DNA of 64,000 nt from CAJWKT01 sp964465375 (GCA_964465375.1 CAYXIJ010000001.1:109669-173668), one strand, 5' to 3'; counted from the first letter of the stretch, positions 24,705 through 35,250 are shown. A program made the numbers and translations. The notes: a model not told the origin generated them from the letters alone.

Positions 24705-26351
24705 CTATCCATCAGCTACCTTCGGTAGCTTCTGCTGTTGATAGACTCGGGCTGCAGAGATAAAACTTGAAAACAAAGCATGCCCGTCCCTTGGGTTAGA
24801 TGTAAATTCTGGATGAAACTGACAGGCCAAAAACCAAGGATGTTCTGGTAGTTCAATAATCTCTACCAAGCCATCGTCAGAAAATCCAGAAAAAACCATG
24901 CCAGCATCCTCAAGTCTTTCCAGATAAAGATTGTTAAACTCGTACCGGTGGCGATGGCGCTCACGAACGCCATCTTTCGCATAAATCCTCCGCGCAAGTG
25001 TATCTTTTTTTAATTGACAATCCTGAGCCCCTAAACGCATGGTACCTCCCATTTCTGACAGCTCACTCCGTTCATGACTCTCACCATCAATATCACGCCA
25101 CTCGGTTATCAAAGCAACAACCGGGTGTGTCGTGTCTGGGCCAAACTCGGTAGAATGAGCATCACTCAGCCCTGCTACATTTCGAGCAAACTCAATCACA
25201 GCAACCTGCAAGCCCAGACAAATCCCCAAGTAAGGGATCTTGCTCTCTCTCGCTAGTCGTGCAACCTGTATCTTTCCTTCAATCCCTCTTTCACCAAACC
25301 CACCAGGAACAAGTATGGCATCCATATCACTAAGTACCTTTACCCCCTTAGTCTCTAATTCCTCAGAATCAAAATACTGAATATTCACGCGCGTTCTTGT
25401 CTGTATGCCCGCATGCAACAAAGCCTCTGTAAGAGAAATATATGAGTCCTTGAGGTCCATATACTTACCAACCATTGCGACACTTACCTCGGCTTCCGGA
25501 TTTGCCTTAGTGTCGACCACACGCTTCCATGCCGAAAGATTAGCTGGCTTAATCTTGAGCCCCAATTTATCCACAACAATAGTGTCAAGCCTCTGCTCTT
25601 TTAGCATCAGTGGAACTTTATATAAATCATCTACATCGACTGCAGAAATTACGGCCCGCTCTTCCACATTTGTGAACAATGAAATTTTAGTTCTCTGTTC
25701 TGCAGGCAGTGTCTCTTGTGACCGACAAACCAAAATGTCGGGTTGGATACCGATAGAGCGTAATTCCTTTACCGAATGTTGCGTTGGCTTTGTCTTGATC
25801 TCAGCAGATGTAGCTATATAGGGTATAAGCGTAAGGTGGATATATATTGCACGATCCCTTCCGAGCTCAATGCCCATTTGCCGTATCGCTTCGAGAAATG
25901 GTAGTGACTCAATGTCACCCACCGTACCACCTATTTCCACCAAACAAATATCAGCTCCCATGGAGCCTCGAAGAACGCTTTCCTTGATCTCGTCGGTAAT
26001 ATGCGGAATAACCTGAACAGTCGCGCCTAAATACTCACCATGCCGCTCCTTAGCAATAACATTTGAGTAGATGCGGCCTGTAGTGAAATTACTATCGCGA
26101 CCGGTCTTAGTACGAACAAAACGCTCGTAGTGACCCAAATCTAAGTCCGCTTCGGTGCCATCCTCCGTAACAAATACCTCACCATGTTGGTATGGACTCA
26201 TGGTCCCTGGGTCGACATTGATATAAGGATCTAGCTTCATCAGCCGAACCTTAAGGCCTCGGGCCTCCAGAATAGCACCTAGGCACGCAGAGGTTATGCC
26301 CTTGCCCAAGGACGAAACCACTCCGCCAGTGATGAATACAAATCGTGTCAT
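24705..26351 (-). CDS. pyrG: CTP synthase
   Basis: A 548-residue amidotransferase making CTP from UTP, ATP and glutamine. The N-terminal synthetase domain begins MTRFVFITGGVVSSLGKG with its P-loop; the C-terminal class I glutaminase has the nucleophilic Cys in YLGICLGLQ and the His/Glu in FHPEFTSNP. The ATG at 26351 fits the family; a TTG four codons earlier does not. The 210 bases upstream, before tilS, hold no gene and no convincing promoter. Confidence 0.97.
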   Translation of the reverse strand: MTRFVFITGGVVSSLGKGITSACLGAILEARGLKVRLMKLDPYINVDPGTMSPYQHGEVFVTEDGTEADLDLGHYERFVRTKTGRDSNFTTGRIYSNVIAKERHGEYLGATVQVIPHITDEIKESVLRGSMGADICLVEIGGTVGDIESLPFLEAIRQMGIELGRDRAIYIHLTLIPYIATSAEIKTKPTQHSVKELRSIGIQPDILVCRSQETLPAEQRTKISLFTNVEERAVISAVDVDDLYKVPLMLKEQRLDTIVVDKLGLKIKPANLSAWKRVVDTKANPEAEVSVAMVGKYMDLKDSYISLTEALLHAGIQTRTRVNIQYFDSEELETKGVKVLSDMDAILVPGGFGERGIEGKIQVARLARESKIPYLGICLGLQVAVIEFARNVAGLSDAHSTEFGPDTTHPVVALITEWRDIDGESHERSELSEMGGTMRLGAQDCQLKKDTLARRIYAKDGVRERHRHRYEFNNLYLERLEDAGMVFSGFSDDGLVEIIELPEHPWFLACQFHPEFTSNPRDGHALFSSFISAARVYQQQKLPKVADG

Positions 26352-26561
26352 TGCCCGCCCCAAAAGGCCCTAAAAAGACTAGAGCCAACAAAAAACCTTC
26401 AGAACCCAATTCTGTTGCATCGAGACGGCTTTACAAAGTACCAAAAGAATTTGATTACCACCAGTCTAAGTTAAAAATTGTGCTACCAGGCAACTGCCTT
26501 TTAAGGGGCTATCGACTGAAGATTTAACGAAATCTCCAAGCTAGAAATGTGAATTTTACAC

Positions 26562-27890
26562 CTAAAGGAATAGGGGATGATCGGTCCAACACACCCCCCA
26601 TGAGGGCTCCTCTAAATATTCACCCATCTGGTCGCCAAGCCAAAGATCTCCCACTGCCACTATTTCCTCATCCCGAAAAAGCAAAGGAATACGGCTTCGC
26701 ATCCAAGGTACTACGCCTGCATCCTGAAGTAATCTCTTTAAAGACCTACTATGTTTTGACCCAGCTGGCTTAAAGCGCTCTCCACCAACCCTGAAACCAA
26801 CCTTAAGACCATTATTAGCCCATGAACTTGGAAAGCCCTTACCTTCCACCTGTTCTAGCACCAATGTTCCTTCAGGGCCCTTCCAGGGCTTGTTAGCCGC
26901 AATTAACCCTGTGTAACCAGGCCCTGATGGGGCCGGCAATGGACTGAAAAAATATAGATGATTTCGATAGATTCGAGCCTCACATTCTGGCCATTGCACC
27001 TGAGTCATCGCATCAGGCCTTTCTACGGTGAGGCCCTGCAGAAGCATTTCCATTTGTCGAGAATTAGGCAGTGGTAAATTTAGATTGGCTAATATGTAGC
27101 GCACAAGGTTCCTCTGTTTTGTTTGGGATAAGGCTAGTATCCTTTTAACGGGGACTCGAGAGAGACAATCTAAGTTTTCAGCCTCTTTTCTGGCTACCTC
27201 ATCCAAAATTAACTGGGCATCTACCATTTGCCGAGCGGCGCGACCCAAAGTAGTTGGACTGCCTGGCCAGCGAGATAGCAATCGCGGCACTATCGAGGAT
27301 CTTAAGTAATTACGATCAAAGCGCAAATCCAAGTTTGATGGATCATCGACATAAACGATGCCCCAAGCCTTTGCCTGAGAGTGAATCTCATTCTGGGTTA
27401 TTTCTAGCATGGGTCGGGCCACATAATGAGCCCCCAAGTGCCTAAGTGAAGCGATCCCCCTTAAACCTTTGACTCCGCTGCCCCGCAATAAACGCAGCAA
27501 AACTGTCTCCAGCTGATCTTCGGCATGATGTGCCGTAAACAATAGCTCGCTTGACTGAAGCATTGATGTAAGAGCCTGATACCGAACTGACCTCGCTTGA
27601 GCTTCTAAGCTTTTGCCCAGCCTGGGTTTAATATTTACCCTAAGACTTTCAAAATCTACCCCTAAAGATACCGCAACACTACGGCAATGATCCTCCCATT
27701 GATTTGATTTAGGGTGTAAACCATGGTTCACATGCAAGGCTCGCACTGGCCTATGATCCAACTTTACTAACCCTGCTAGTAGAACGCTTGAGTCAAGCCC
27801 ACCACTGAATGCAACACCATAACAAACAACTTTTTCAGGTAATGGGAGTTGCTCCAACGCTAAGCCGAGCTTCTCGAGAAATGATTTCAT
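26562..27890 (-). CDS. tilS: tRNA(Ile)-lysidine synthetase TilS
   Basis: A 442-residue enzyme that converts C34 of the tRNA-Ile2 anticodon to lysidine so that it reads AUA. The PP-loop motif AFSGGLDSSVLL lies near residue 28, with the HHAEDQLETVLLRLLRGSG block following. The C-terminal domains typical of proteobacterial TilS are present (FKPAGSKHSRSLKRLLQDAGV). It sits between accA and pyrG, as in many gammaproteobacteria. Confidence 0.94.
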   Translation of the reverse strand: MKSFLEKLGLALEQLPLPEKVVCYGVAFSGGLDSSVLLAGLVKLDHRPVRALHVNHGLHPKSNQWEDHCRSVAVSLGVDFESLRVNIKPRLGKSLEAQARSVRYQALTSMLQSSELLFTAHHAEDQLETVLLRLLRGSGVKGLRGIASLRHLGAHYVARPMLEITQNEIHSQAKAWGIVYVDDPSNLDLRFDRNYLRSSIVPRLLSRWPGSPTTLGRAARQMVDAQLILDEVARKEAENLDCLSRVPVKRILALSQTKQRNLVRYILANLNLPLPNSRQMEMLLQGLTVERPDAMTQVQWPECEARIYRNHLYFFSPLPAPSGPGYTGLIAANKPWKGPEGTLVLEQVEGKGFPSSWANNGLKVGFRVGGERFKPAGSKHSRSLKRLLQDAGVVPWMRSRIPLLFRDEEIVAVGDLWLGDQMGEYLEEPSWGVCWTDHPLFL

Positions 27891-27914
27891 GAGTAAGATC
27901 GTACGAAAACTGAG

Positions 27915-28874
27915 TTAAGCTCCCTTAAAGGCTCCGTAGGCAGCTAATTTCTGCCGACGTTGCTCCAAAAGGACTGCTAATGGCAAAGTTTGCAAGTCGG
28001 TAAGTGTCTCGATCAGTGCGCTTCTCATGCTATCTGCCATCGCCCTTAGGTCCCGGTGCGCACCACCCAGAGGCTCTGTAACTACCTCATCGACCAAACC
28101 AAGCTTGTGAAGACGTTCTGCTGTAATACCCATCGCCTCTGCAGCCGTCTCAGCTTTATCTGCACTCTTCCAGAGTATTGAGGCACAACCTTCAGGGGAA
28201 ATAACACAATAAATGCTGTACTGGAGCATAAGTATCCGGTCGGCAACACCTATAGCAAGGGCACCACCCGATCCTCCTTCCCCTATAACCACACTGATAA
28301 TAGGTGTCTTGAGACTGACCATCTCTAAAAGATTGCTAGCAATAGCTTCACTTTGACCCCTCTCCTCAGCCCCTACCCCAGGATAAGCTCCTGGGGTATC
28401 AATCAACGTTATCAGTGGCAAATTAAATTTCTCTGCCAGCCGCATTAGCCGCAGAGCCTTTCGGTACCCCTCAGGGCTTGCCATTCCGTAATTGCGATAC
28501 ACCCGATCTTTCGTATCACGACCCTTTTGATGTCCCAGTACCGCTACCGCTTTACCTTGCACGCGAGCTAAGCCTCCAACAAGAGCATGATCATCGGCAT
28601 ACATCCGATCGCCGTGTAACTCCTGAAAATCTTCGAAACAATTCTCGATGTAATCAAGCGTGTAGGGACGGCGTGGATGACGAGCTAGCTGCGTAACCTG
28701 CCAAGCATTCAGATTCGAAAAAAGGCTACGGATCAGGGAATCCCTCTTTTTCTTTAGTCGCTCGATTTCATCGCTGATATTTATTTCTGCATCGCTACCA
28801 ACAAACCTGAGCTCATCGATGCGGGCTTCTAACTCGGCAATAGGCTGCTCAAAATTCAGAAACTTAGAATCCAT
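27915..28874 (-). CDS. accA: Acetyl-CoA carboxylase carboxyltransferase subunit alpha
   Basis: A 319-residue subunit of the enzyme that forms malonyl-CoA for fatty-acid synthesis. An N-terminal helical region (FEQPIAELEARIDEL) precedes the crotonase-like carboxyltransferase fold with IDTPGAYPGVGAEERGQ, GEGGSGGALAIGVAD and SPEGCASILWK. Length is normal. It lies 146 bases downstream of dnaE; the gap shows nothing distinctive. The dnaE-accA-tilS order is conserved. Confidence 0.96.
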   Translation of the reverse strand: MDSKFLNFEQPIAELEARIDELRFVGSDAEINISDEIERLKKKRDSLIRSLFSNLNAWQVTQLARHPRRPYTLDYIENCFEDFQELHGDRMYADDHALVGGLARVQGKAVAVLGHQKGRDTKDRVYRNYGMASPEGYRKALRLMRLAEKFNLPLITLIDTPGAYPGVGAEERGQSEAIASNLLEMVSLKTPIISVVIGEGGSGGALAIGVADRILMLQYSIYCVISPEGCASILWKSADKAETAAEAMGITAERLHKLGLVDEVVTEPLGGAHRDLRAMADSMRSALIETLTDLQTLPLAVLLEQRRQKLAAYGAFKGA

Positions 28875-29020
28875 CAGTATTTATGTAGACAAAGGAATTC
28901 CACCATAACTCCAAGCTTAGGAAGGTGACAACCAGGAAAGGTAGATTAGAAAAATCAAAAGGACCTAGATGCCAGTACCCTGCATCAGAATAGAGTGGGG
29001 AAATCAAAGAAAAAATCATT

Positions 29021-32000
29021 TTATGTAAGAAACTTTGGGTAATAGATAGCATAGCGGTCCTCGCTACCAAGAAATTCACTCAAATTCTGTCTTAACTCAC
29101 GCGTAGGCTTCACTCTCCAATCCTCACTAAGAGTTAATAAACCGCTTGCTTCGGGCCCCGCATACTCGATACAAACCTCGCATGATCCCTTTGCGAAAGG
29201 TCCTAATATTTGCTTTAAATCAGTTACAAAACCCTGATTGGAACCCCCATCGTTATTCCAAAAAATAGTTAGTCTCTTGGCGTATTCTTCAATTGCTTCA
29301 TCTGCCAAATTTAAACTTTGGGCTGTTAGTTGCCATCCATTTAAAAACTCATCAAAGCGAAGTGTGCCCGTAATTACCAGCACTATATCCTTTACTACCA
29401 GATGCTTGTACTGCTTGAAAATTTCCTCGAATAACGTTACCTCTATGCGGCCTGTATCGTCATCCAAAAGTAAAGTTACTCGGTTACCACGACGACGGAG
29501 ATCCATAACCAAACCCGCAAGAGTCACCCGTTGTCCTCTCCGAGATGTTTCGCTATTTGTCAGCGAACCGAGCATTTTCCCTATAGGGCTACTTGTAAAG
29601 CAATCACAATGTTTTCGGTACTCATCAAAAGGATGTCCGGTTAGATATAACCCTAGGCTCTCTCGTTCAGCTGATAGACGTTCTTGTTCAGTCCACTTCG
29701 CCACTGGCGTCAAGATACGCTCCATAGCTAAATCTCCTTCTTGCTCACCAAATAACGTTGTTTGGCCAGCTGCCGAAGCGTGAGCTAAATTTTCTGCAAA
29801 TCCTAGAGCCTTGGGAATTGCGGCCATCGATGCAGCTCGGCTTGGATTTAATTTGTCTAAAGCTCCTGCCCGCACAAGTGCCTCTAGTACACGTCGACTG
29901 AGTTTTTGCTGACTAATGCGATGACAAAGGTCGAGTAGGTCATTGAAATTACCGTTTTTATCTCGCTCCTCCACAATAGCTTCTGCTATACCTCTTCCGA
30001 CTCCCTTAATGGCTCCTAACCCATAATTAATCTGTCCCTTATCACCCACAGTAAATTCAAATCGAGACAGATTGATGTCTGGTGGCACAATTGTAATTCC
30101 TAAATTGGAGCAGTCATCCCGCAATACCAATAGCCTATCTGTATTGTCCAGATCTGCAGTCATCACTGCAGCCATAAATGCTTCAGGGTAATGTGCCTTC
30201 AGCCATGCCGTCTGATAAGCAAGGGCCGCATAAGCTACCGAGTGGGATTTATTAAATCCATATCCCGCAAATTCTTCCATCTGATCAAAAATAAAATTAG
30301 CGCGATCCCCTGCTATATCTTTCTTTGCGGCCCCAGCCACAAACACGGAGCGCTGACTTGCCATTTCCTCAGGCTTCTTTTTTCCCATGGCTCGTCTCAA
30401 AAGATCTGCACTACCCAACGAATAATCCGCCAGTACCTGAGCGATCTGCATCACTTGCTCCTGATAGAGAATTACGCCATATGTAGGTTTGAGAATCGCC
30501 TCCAGGGATGGGTGCAGATAATCTATAGGCTTATGCCCCTGCTTGCGGCTGATAAATTCATCCGCCATGTGCATGGGCCCTGGCCTGAAAAGAGCAACAA
30601 TTGCTACCAGGTCATCGAATTTGTCGGGCTGGAGACGCTTACTCAAATCACGCATGCCACGGGACTCAAGCTGGAAAACCCCAGTAGTCTGGCATGCTCT
30701 TAGTAACTTAAAGGTTTTCTGGTCATCGAAAGAAAGATCCATAATGCTAATGGGATCTTCATTATCCAAGGCCCGCTGTTTATTGATTGAATGAGTTGCC
30801 TTATCTATAACAGTGAGGGTCTTTAGTCCTAGAAAATCAAATTTAACTAACCCAAGAGTTTCCACATCATCCTTATCGAGCTGTGTCAATGAAACACCGT
30901 CCGGTTCGCAATAAAGTGGCATAAAATTCATTAGGGGTTCTGGAGCAATCACTACACCACCCGCGTGAGTACCCGCATTCCGTGCGAGCCCCTCTAAAGA
31001 GCGAGCTAAGTCAATAAGTTCTCGAATTTCCCCTTCTTCGTTGTACAGCTGCTGAAGCTCATCGTTGTCTTCTAATGCCTTGTCAAGAGTAATTCCTATC
31101 TCAAAGGGAATAAGTTTCGCAATACGATCTACATAACCGTAAGACATCCCCAAAACACGCCCTACGTCTCGCACTACTGCTCTAGCAGCCATAGAACCAT
31201 GTGTAATAATCTGTGAAACTCGGTCTTTGCCGTAGCGAGTAGTTACATAATCGATTACGCGATCACGCCCCTCGATACAAAAGTCCACATCAAAATCGGG
31301 CATAGAAACTCTTTCGGGATTTAGAAACCTTTCAAATAAAAGATCGTGAGTAATAGGATCGAGATCAGTAATACCTAATCCGAATGCTGCTAGAGATCCT
31401 GCCCCAGATCCTCGGCCAGGACCTACAGGAATACCGTTATCACGCGCCCAACAAATGAAATCTGCAACGATCAAGAAATAACCCTCGTATCCCATTTGGC
31501 AGATCACGTCCAGTTCCATCCTCAACCGGCCCAAGTATTTTCCTTGCTCTTCTTTATGTAACGCCTTGAGATTAAATCGAGCCTGAAGACCCTCAGTTGC
31601 CTGCTTGCGAAGGTAGTCCCCCGGCTCCGCATTATTTGGAATTTCAAACTTGGGCAGAAAAACACTATTCAACTCAAGGTTTAAACTACAACGTTCTGCA
31701 ATTTGCACGGTATTAACAATAGCCTCAGAAAGATCTCCAAAAAGTGTACTCATTTCCTCAGCAGATTTAAGGTATTGGTGCTCTGAGTAATCTCGAGGCC
31801 GATCGGTTTCTCCTAATATCTGTCCTCGCTGAATGCACACCCGTGCCTCATGAACCTCAAAGTCCTCAGGATTAAGAAAACGGACATCATTTGTCGCCAC
31901 TACTGGAACGTCATACTCTGCAGCCAAATTAACGGCCCGCTCCAGATATGTGCCTTCTTGGGGCCCGCCTAATCGCTGTAGTTCGATATAAAAGCGCTCA

Positions 32001-32485
32001 GGAAAAAGAGTCTTCCAAAAACGAATCTGGTCACGGGCGCGTGCTGGCTTACTGCTCAGAAGTATCTGACCCAAATTACCCTCTCTCCCTCCCGATAATG
32101 CGATCAGACCACGAAGTAGTTCAGGCTTAAGCCAGTCCCTGGCAACGGTTGGACGACCATGAGCCTGACCTTCAGTATAGCTACGCGTCAACAATTGACT
32201 AAGATGTTTAAAGCCATTTAAATCGGCACAAAGAAAAGTTGCGCGGCTAAAGTTGGAATCTCCTTGATCTTCTGCAATCCATACATCAGCACCTATTATC
32301 GGCTTTATCCCTTGATTCATAGCGGCACCATAAAACTTGACCATAGCGGAAACGTTACTTTGATCAGTCAACGCCACCGCAGACATCTGTAGTTTTTGAG
32401 CCTGCTTGATCAACCTAGGAATACGGACCACGCTATCTACCAATGAGTACTCAGTGTGCAAGCGCAAATGAACGAAATTGCTCAT
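29021..32485 (-). CDS. dnaE: DNA polymerase III alpha subunit
   Basis: A 1154-residue replicative polymerase. The N-terminal PHP domain (FVHLRLHTEYSLVDS) is followed by the palm with catalytic Asps in MPDFDVDFCIEGRD, the fingers (GYGFNKSHSVAYA), and then the helix-hairpin-helix and OB-fold (GQRVTLAGLVMDLRRR) regions. Length matches the E. coli-type enzyme. The ATG at 32485 overlaps the rnhB stop as ATGA, so the two are coupled. It is part of the lpxA-lpxB-rnhB-dnaE-accA run. Confidence 0.97.
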   Translation of the reverse strand: MSNFVHLRLHTEYSLVDSVVRIPRLIKQAQKLQMSAVALTDQSNVSAMVKFYGAAMNQGIKPIIGADVWIAEDQGDSNFSRATFLCADLNGFKHLSQLLTRSYTEGQAHGRPTVARDWLKPELLRGLIALSGGREGNLGQILLSSKPARARDQIRFWKTLFPERFYIELQRLGGPQEGTYLERAVNLAAEYDVPVVATNDVRFLNPEDFEVHEARVCIQRGQILGETDRPRDYSEHQYLKSAEEMSTLFGDLSEAIVNTVQIAERCSLNLELNSVFLPKFEIPNNAEPGDYLRKQATEGLQARFNLKALHKEEQGKYLGRLRMELDVICQMGYEGYFLIVADFICWARDNGIPVGPGRGSGAGSLAAFGLGITDLDPITHDLLFERFLNPERVSMPDFDVDFCIEGRDRVIDYVTTRYGKDRVSQIITHGSMAARAVVRDVGRVLGMSYGYVDRIAKLIPFEIGITLDKALEDNDELQQLYNEEGEIRELIDLARSLEGLARNAGTHAGGVVIAPEPLMNFMPLYCEPDGVSLTQLDKDDVETLGLVKFDFLGLKTLTVIDKATHSINKQRALDNEDPISIMDLSFDDQKTFKLLRACQTTGVFQLESRGMRDLSKRLQPDKFDDLVAIVALFRPGPMHMADEFISRKQGHKPIDYLHPSLEAILKPTYGVILYQEQVMQIAQVLADYSLGSADLLRRAMGKKKPEEMASQRSVFVAGAAKKDIAGDRANFIFDQMEEFAGYGFNKSHSVAYAALAYQTAWLKAHYPEAFMAAVMTADLDNTDRLLVLRDDCSNLGITIVPPDINLSRFEFTVGDKGQINYGLGAIKGVGRGIAEAIVEERDKNGNFNDLLDLCHRISQQKLSRRVLEALVRAGALDKLNPSRAASMAAIPKALGFAENLAHASAAGQTTLFGEQEGDLAMERILTPVAKWTEQERLSAERESLGLYLTGHPFDEYRKHCDCFTSSPIGKMLGSLTNSETSRRGQRVTLAGLVMDLRRRGNRVTLLLDDDTGRIEVTLFEEIFKQYKHLVVKDIVLVITGTLRFDEFLNGWQLTAQSLNLADEAIEEYAKRLTIFWNNDGGSNQGFVTDLKQILGPFAKGSCEVCIEYAGPEASGLLTLSEDWRVKPTRELRQNLSEFLGSEDRYAIYYPKFLT

Positions 32486-33183
32486 GATATTTTCGCCTCA
32501 TAGGCCTCTCGCACGGGAGAAAAGCTTTTCCGGTGAATACAGCAGGGACCTAACGCCCAAAGTAATTTTAGGTGCTCAGGTGTCGGGTAGCCTTTATTTT
32601 GGTCAAAACCATAGCCTGGAAAACGCCGGTGCCAACGTTGCATCAGGCGGTCACGACATACTTTTGCAAGAATAGAGGCCGCGCTAATAGCTTCCACTGT
32701 GCGATCACCCGAAATTACCGGCTCTACAGCAAACCCAACGGGCCGGCTAGAAAATCTGGGCGTTTGGTTGCCATCTATGAGCACTAAATCAAGCTTGATG
32801 TCTAATCTAAAAATTGCTCGTTCCATTGCCAATAGAGACGCCTCCAGTATATTCAATTCATCAATCTCCTTTGGGTCAGCCAAGGCTACTGCAAAAGCTT
32901 GCGCCTGCTGACGAATAATAGGTGCCAAATGTTGTCGCTGCTTAACGCTGAGACATTTAGAATCATTAAGACCTTCAATTGGATTAGCTTCATCCAAAAC
33001 TACTGCAGCAGCCACTACAGGGCCCGCCAAAGGCCCACGACCTGCTTCATCGACGCCAGCAACAATAATATTTCTATTCTTAAACGTTGGGTAACGTTGA
33101 TTCCTTTTACTTTCAAAGCTTTCAGTGCAACTCAAGAGAAATTTTCCCGAACAAGATTTCACACAAAGCCATAACAAAGACAA
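32482..33183 (-). CDS. rnhB: Ribonuclease HII
   Basis: Cleaves RNA in RNA-DNA hybrids and single ribonucleotides in DNA. VAGVDEAGRGPLAGPVV carries the catalytic Asp-Glu, with further acidic residues at LNILEASLLAM and VLIDGNQTP. The start is uncertain: there is no ATG before the domain. TTG at 33183, four bases after the lpxB stop, gives 233 residues with an unusual 37-residue leader; TTG at 33135, preceded by GGGA, would give a more usual 217. The function is sure, the N-terminus is not. Confidence 0.92.
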   Translation of the reverse strand: MSLLWLCVKSCSGKFLLSCTESFESKRNQRYPTFKNRNIIVAGVDEAGRGPLAGPVVAAAVVLDEANPIEGLNDSKCLSVKQRQHLAPIIRQQAQAFAVALADPKEIDELNILEASLLAMERAIFRLDIKLDLVLIDGNQTPRFSSRPVGFAVEPVISGDRTVEAISAASILAKVCRDRLMQRWHRRFPGYGFDQNKGYPTPEHLKLLWALGPCCIHRKSFSPVREAYEAKIS

Positions 33184-33185
33184 AC

Positions 33186-34340
33186 TTACGAACCATCTTT
33201 ACAATTCATTAGTAAATCGATGATAGCACTGGCGGCTTTTTTGCTGGCATTGCATCTCAACTGCTTGTGAATAGCGATGAATGTATCCTTCCAATGGGCG
33301 CTCAAATTACCCTCATTCAGAAAATTGAGCAGAGCTGGACCTAAAATCTCAGCGCGAACCTGGCCCTGAAGGTACTCTGGTATTAGGTTTTTAGCAGACA
33401 AAAGGTTTGGCAAGGAAAAATTCTGTAGCTTTCTCACCCCCATGCCTTTCAGTATCCAATAGGTTAAGGGTGATAGCTTATAGGCTACAACCATCGGTTT
33501 CTTTAAAAGCGTCGCCTCCAAGCTCGCCGTGCCTGAGGCTGTTAAAACAACGTCTGAGGCGGCCATAACTTGTCGTGCTTTTCCACAAAAAAATTTTGGT
33601 GCTGGATGTATCTCCATTCCAATGGTCTGCTCCAAAAATACATCCTTCATCGCTTGAGTAGAGAAAGCCATCGCAAAAACTAACTCTGGCCAACGCCCTT
33701 TAAGCCACTGCATAGTCTCAAAAAAGGGGCGACTTAAGCGTAAAACTTCATTACGCCGACTACCAGGCAGGATAGCAATAATCGGGCCAGTGCTCGTGAG
33801 CTCTAGTTCTGCGCGGGCATCTTCCTGAGAGGGTGCAACTGGAATTTGATCTGCAAGGGGATGCCCAACAAATATAGCATTCACAGCATGATGCTTATAA
33901 AAATCGACCTCAAAAGGTAAAACACATAGAACTAAGTCTGTCGCTTTTCGAACGGTGGCTGCCCGGGACTGGCGCCAAGCCCAAACTTGTGGGCTTACAT
34001 ACTGTACCGTCGAAATTCCCCGCTTCTTCAGGGTTCGTGCAACAGGCAAATTAAAATCTGGGGAATCGATACCGATAAAAATATCTGGTCTAACTTCGAG
34101 AAAATTTTTGATTAGCTCACGCCGGACCCTAAGAAGCCTTGGAAGATCCCTAAAAACCTCAGTAAATCCCATAACAGAGAGCTCTTCAGTCTTAAACAAA
34201 GATTTGCACCCTGCTTCAGTCATGTCAGGGCCACCAATCCCAAAAAATTCAGCGTTAGGGACTAATGCCCGAATAGATTTAATTAATTCCGCGCCTAGGA
34301 TATCACCGGATGTCTCGCCGGCTACAAGCGCTACACGCAC
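33186..34340 (-). CDS. lpxB: Lipid-A-disaccharide synthase LpxB
   Basis: A 384-residue peripheral membrane glycosyltransferase (GT19) that joins UDP-diacylglucosamine to lipid X. VALVAGETSGDILGAEL at the N-terminus, FIGIDSPDFNLPVARTLK and LLPGSRRNEV-type block (here ILPGSRRNEVLRL) are diagnostic, as is TASGTASLEATLLKKPMVVAYK. The GTG start shares one base with the lpxA stop (TAGTG). Presence with lpxA shows that lipid A is made, although lpxD is not at this locus. Confidence 0.96.
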   Translation of the reverse strand: MRVALVAGETSGDILGAELIKSIRALVPNAEFFGIGGPDMTEAGCKSLFKTEELSVMGFTEVFRDLPRLLRVRRELIKNFLEVRPDIFIGIDSPDFNLPVARTLKKRGISTVQYVSPQVWAWRQSRAATVRKATDLVLCVLPFEVDFYKHHAVNAIFVGHPLADQIPVAPSQEDARAELELTSTGPIIAILPGSRRNEVLRLSRPFFETMQWLKGRWPELVFAMAFSTQAMKDVFLEQTIGMEIHPAPKFFCGKARQVMAASDVVLTASGTASLEATLLKKPMVVAYKLSPLTYWILKGMGVRKLQNFSLPNLLSAKNLIPEYLQGQVRAEILGPALLNFLNEGNLSAHWKDTFIAIHKQLRCNASKKAASAIIDLLMNCKDGS

Positions 34341-35110
34341 TAACGAACCAAGCCCCGAGCGCTATAGTGAAGCGACTCAACAAAAGGGACGAGCTCAGAG
34401 TGCCGAGAAGCCTCCTTCTCTAGTACCTCTAGAGCCTCCTCCAACCTCAAGCCTTCCCTGTAAACTGTCCGGTATGCATTTCTGATATTTTGTATTTTTG
34501 TCTTCGTAAATCCGCGCCGCTTTAGTCCTTCGCTATTTACGCCCCTTGGTACCGCCGGGCGGCCCGAAACAGTAACGTAAGCTGGGAGATCCTTGGTGAC
34601 ATATGTGAACATACTTGTCATTGCGTGTATCCCAATGTGACAAAATTGATGTACCGCAGTAAATCCACCTAACACTACCCAATCCCCAATGTGAACATGG
34701 CCTGCGATAGAGGCATTATTTGCAAAGACAGTGTTGTTGCCTACAACACAATCATGGGCAATGTGCGCATAGGCCATAAGCCAATTATCACTTCCTAGCT
34801 GGGTGACGCCCCTATCCTGAGCGGTCCCACGATTAATGGTGCAATACTCGCGAATCGTATTGCGGTTACCAAGCTCCAACGTAGTGGTTTTGCCATCATA
34901 TTTCTTGTCTTGAGGATCATCTCCAATAGATGCAAACTGAAAGATATGATTATCCTCCCCGATAGAGGTCGGACCTTTAATGACTACGTGACCTTCTATG
35001 CGTGTTCCACGCCCAACCTCGACGTTTGGACCAATGATAGTATATGGACCAATGTCAACTTCCCCATGAACTTGGGCATCACTATCCACCAAAGCTGTCG
35101 GGTGAATCAT
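34340..35110 (-). CDS. lpxA: UDP-N-acetylglucosamine acyltransferase LpxA
   Basis: A 256-residue left-handed beta-helix enzyme catalysing the first step of lipid A synthesis. Hexapeptide repeats start at IHPTALVDSDAQVHGEVDIG; the catalytic His is in AYAHIAHDCVVGNN, and GGFTAVHQFCHIG and a C-terminal helical region complete the family picture. ATG at 35110. Upstream there is a 272-base gap in place of the usual lpxD-fabZ. Confidence 0.96.
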   Translation of the reverse strand: MIHPTALVDSDAQVHGEVDIGPYTIIGPNVEVGRGTRIEGHVVIKGPTSIGEDNHIFQFASIGDDPQDKKYDGKTTTLELGNRNTIREYCTINRGTAQDRGVTQLGSDNWLMAYAHIAHDCVVGNNTVFANNASIAGHVHIGDWVVLGGFTAVHQFCHIGIHAMTSMFTYVTKDLPAYVTVSGRPAVPRGVNSEGLKRRGFTKTKIQNIRNAYRTVYREGLRLEEALEVLEKEASRHSELVPFVESLHYSARGLVR

Positions 35111-35208
35111 AAAACCCTCTGACGTGCCGACAATATCTCAGATCTCACGGTACATAATCTATCCACTAATATCATTACTTGCTTCTCTGAGCGCTTCCTT
35201 GCTAATTT

Positions 35209-35250
35209 AAATTCTTATGGGAACTTAAAGTTCAAACTTAATAAGAATTT
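35209..35250. repeat. Nested inverted repeat in the lpxA-skp gap
   Basis: In the 272-base non-coding stretch 35111-35382, AAATTCTTAT (35209-35218) pairs exactly with ATAAGAATTT (35241-35250). The loop holds a second palindrome, GAACTT-A-AAGTTC (35221-35233). It is AT-rich with no T-tract typical of an intrinsic terminator. It may be an operator or processing structure upstream of lpxA. Nothing coding is visible elsewhere in the gap. Confidence 0.45.

Noticed and set aside
29238..29783. 181-codon plus-strand frame inside dnaE
   Set aside because: Antisense shadow of a conserved dnaE region, rich in Ser and Arg, no homology.
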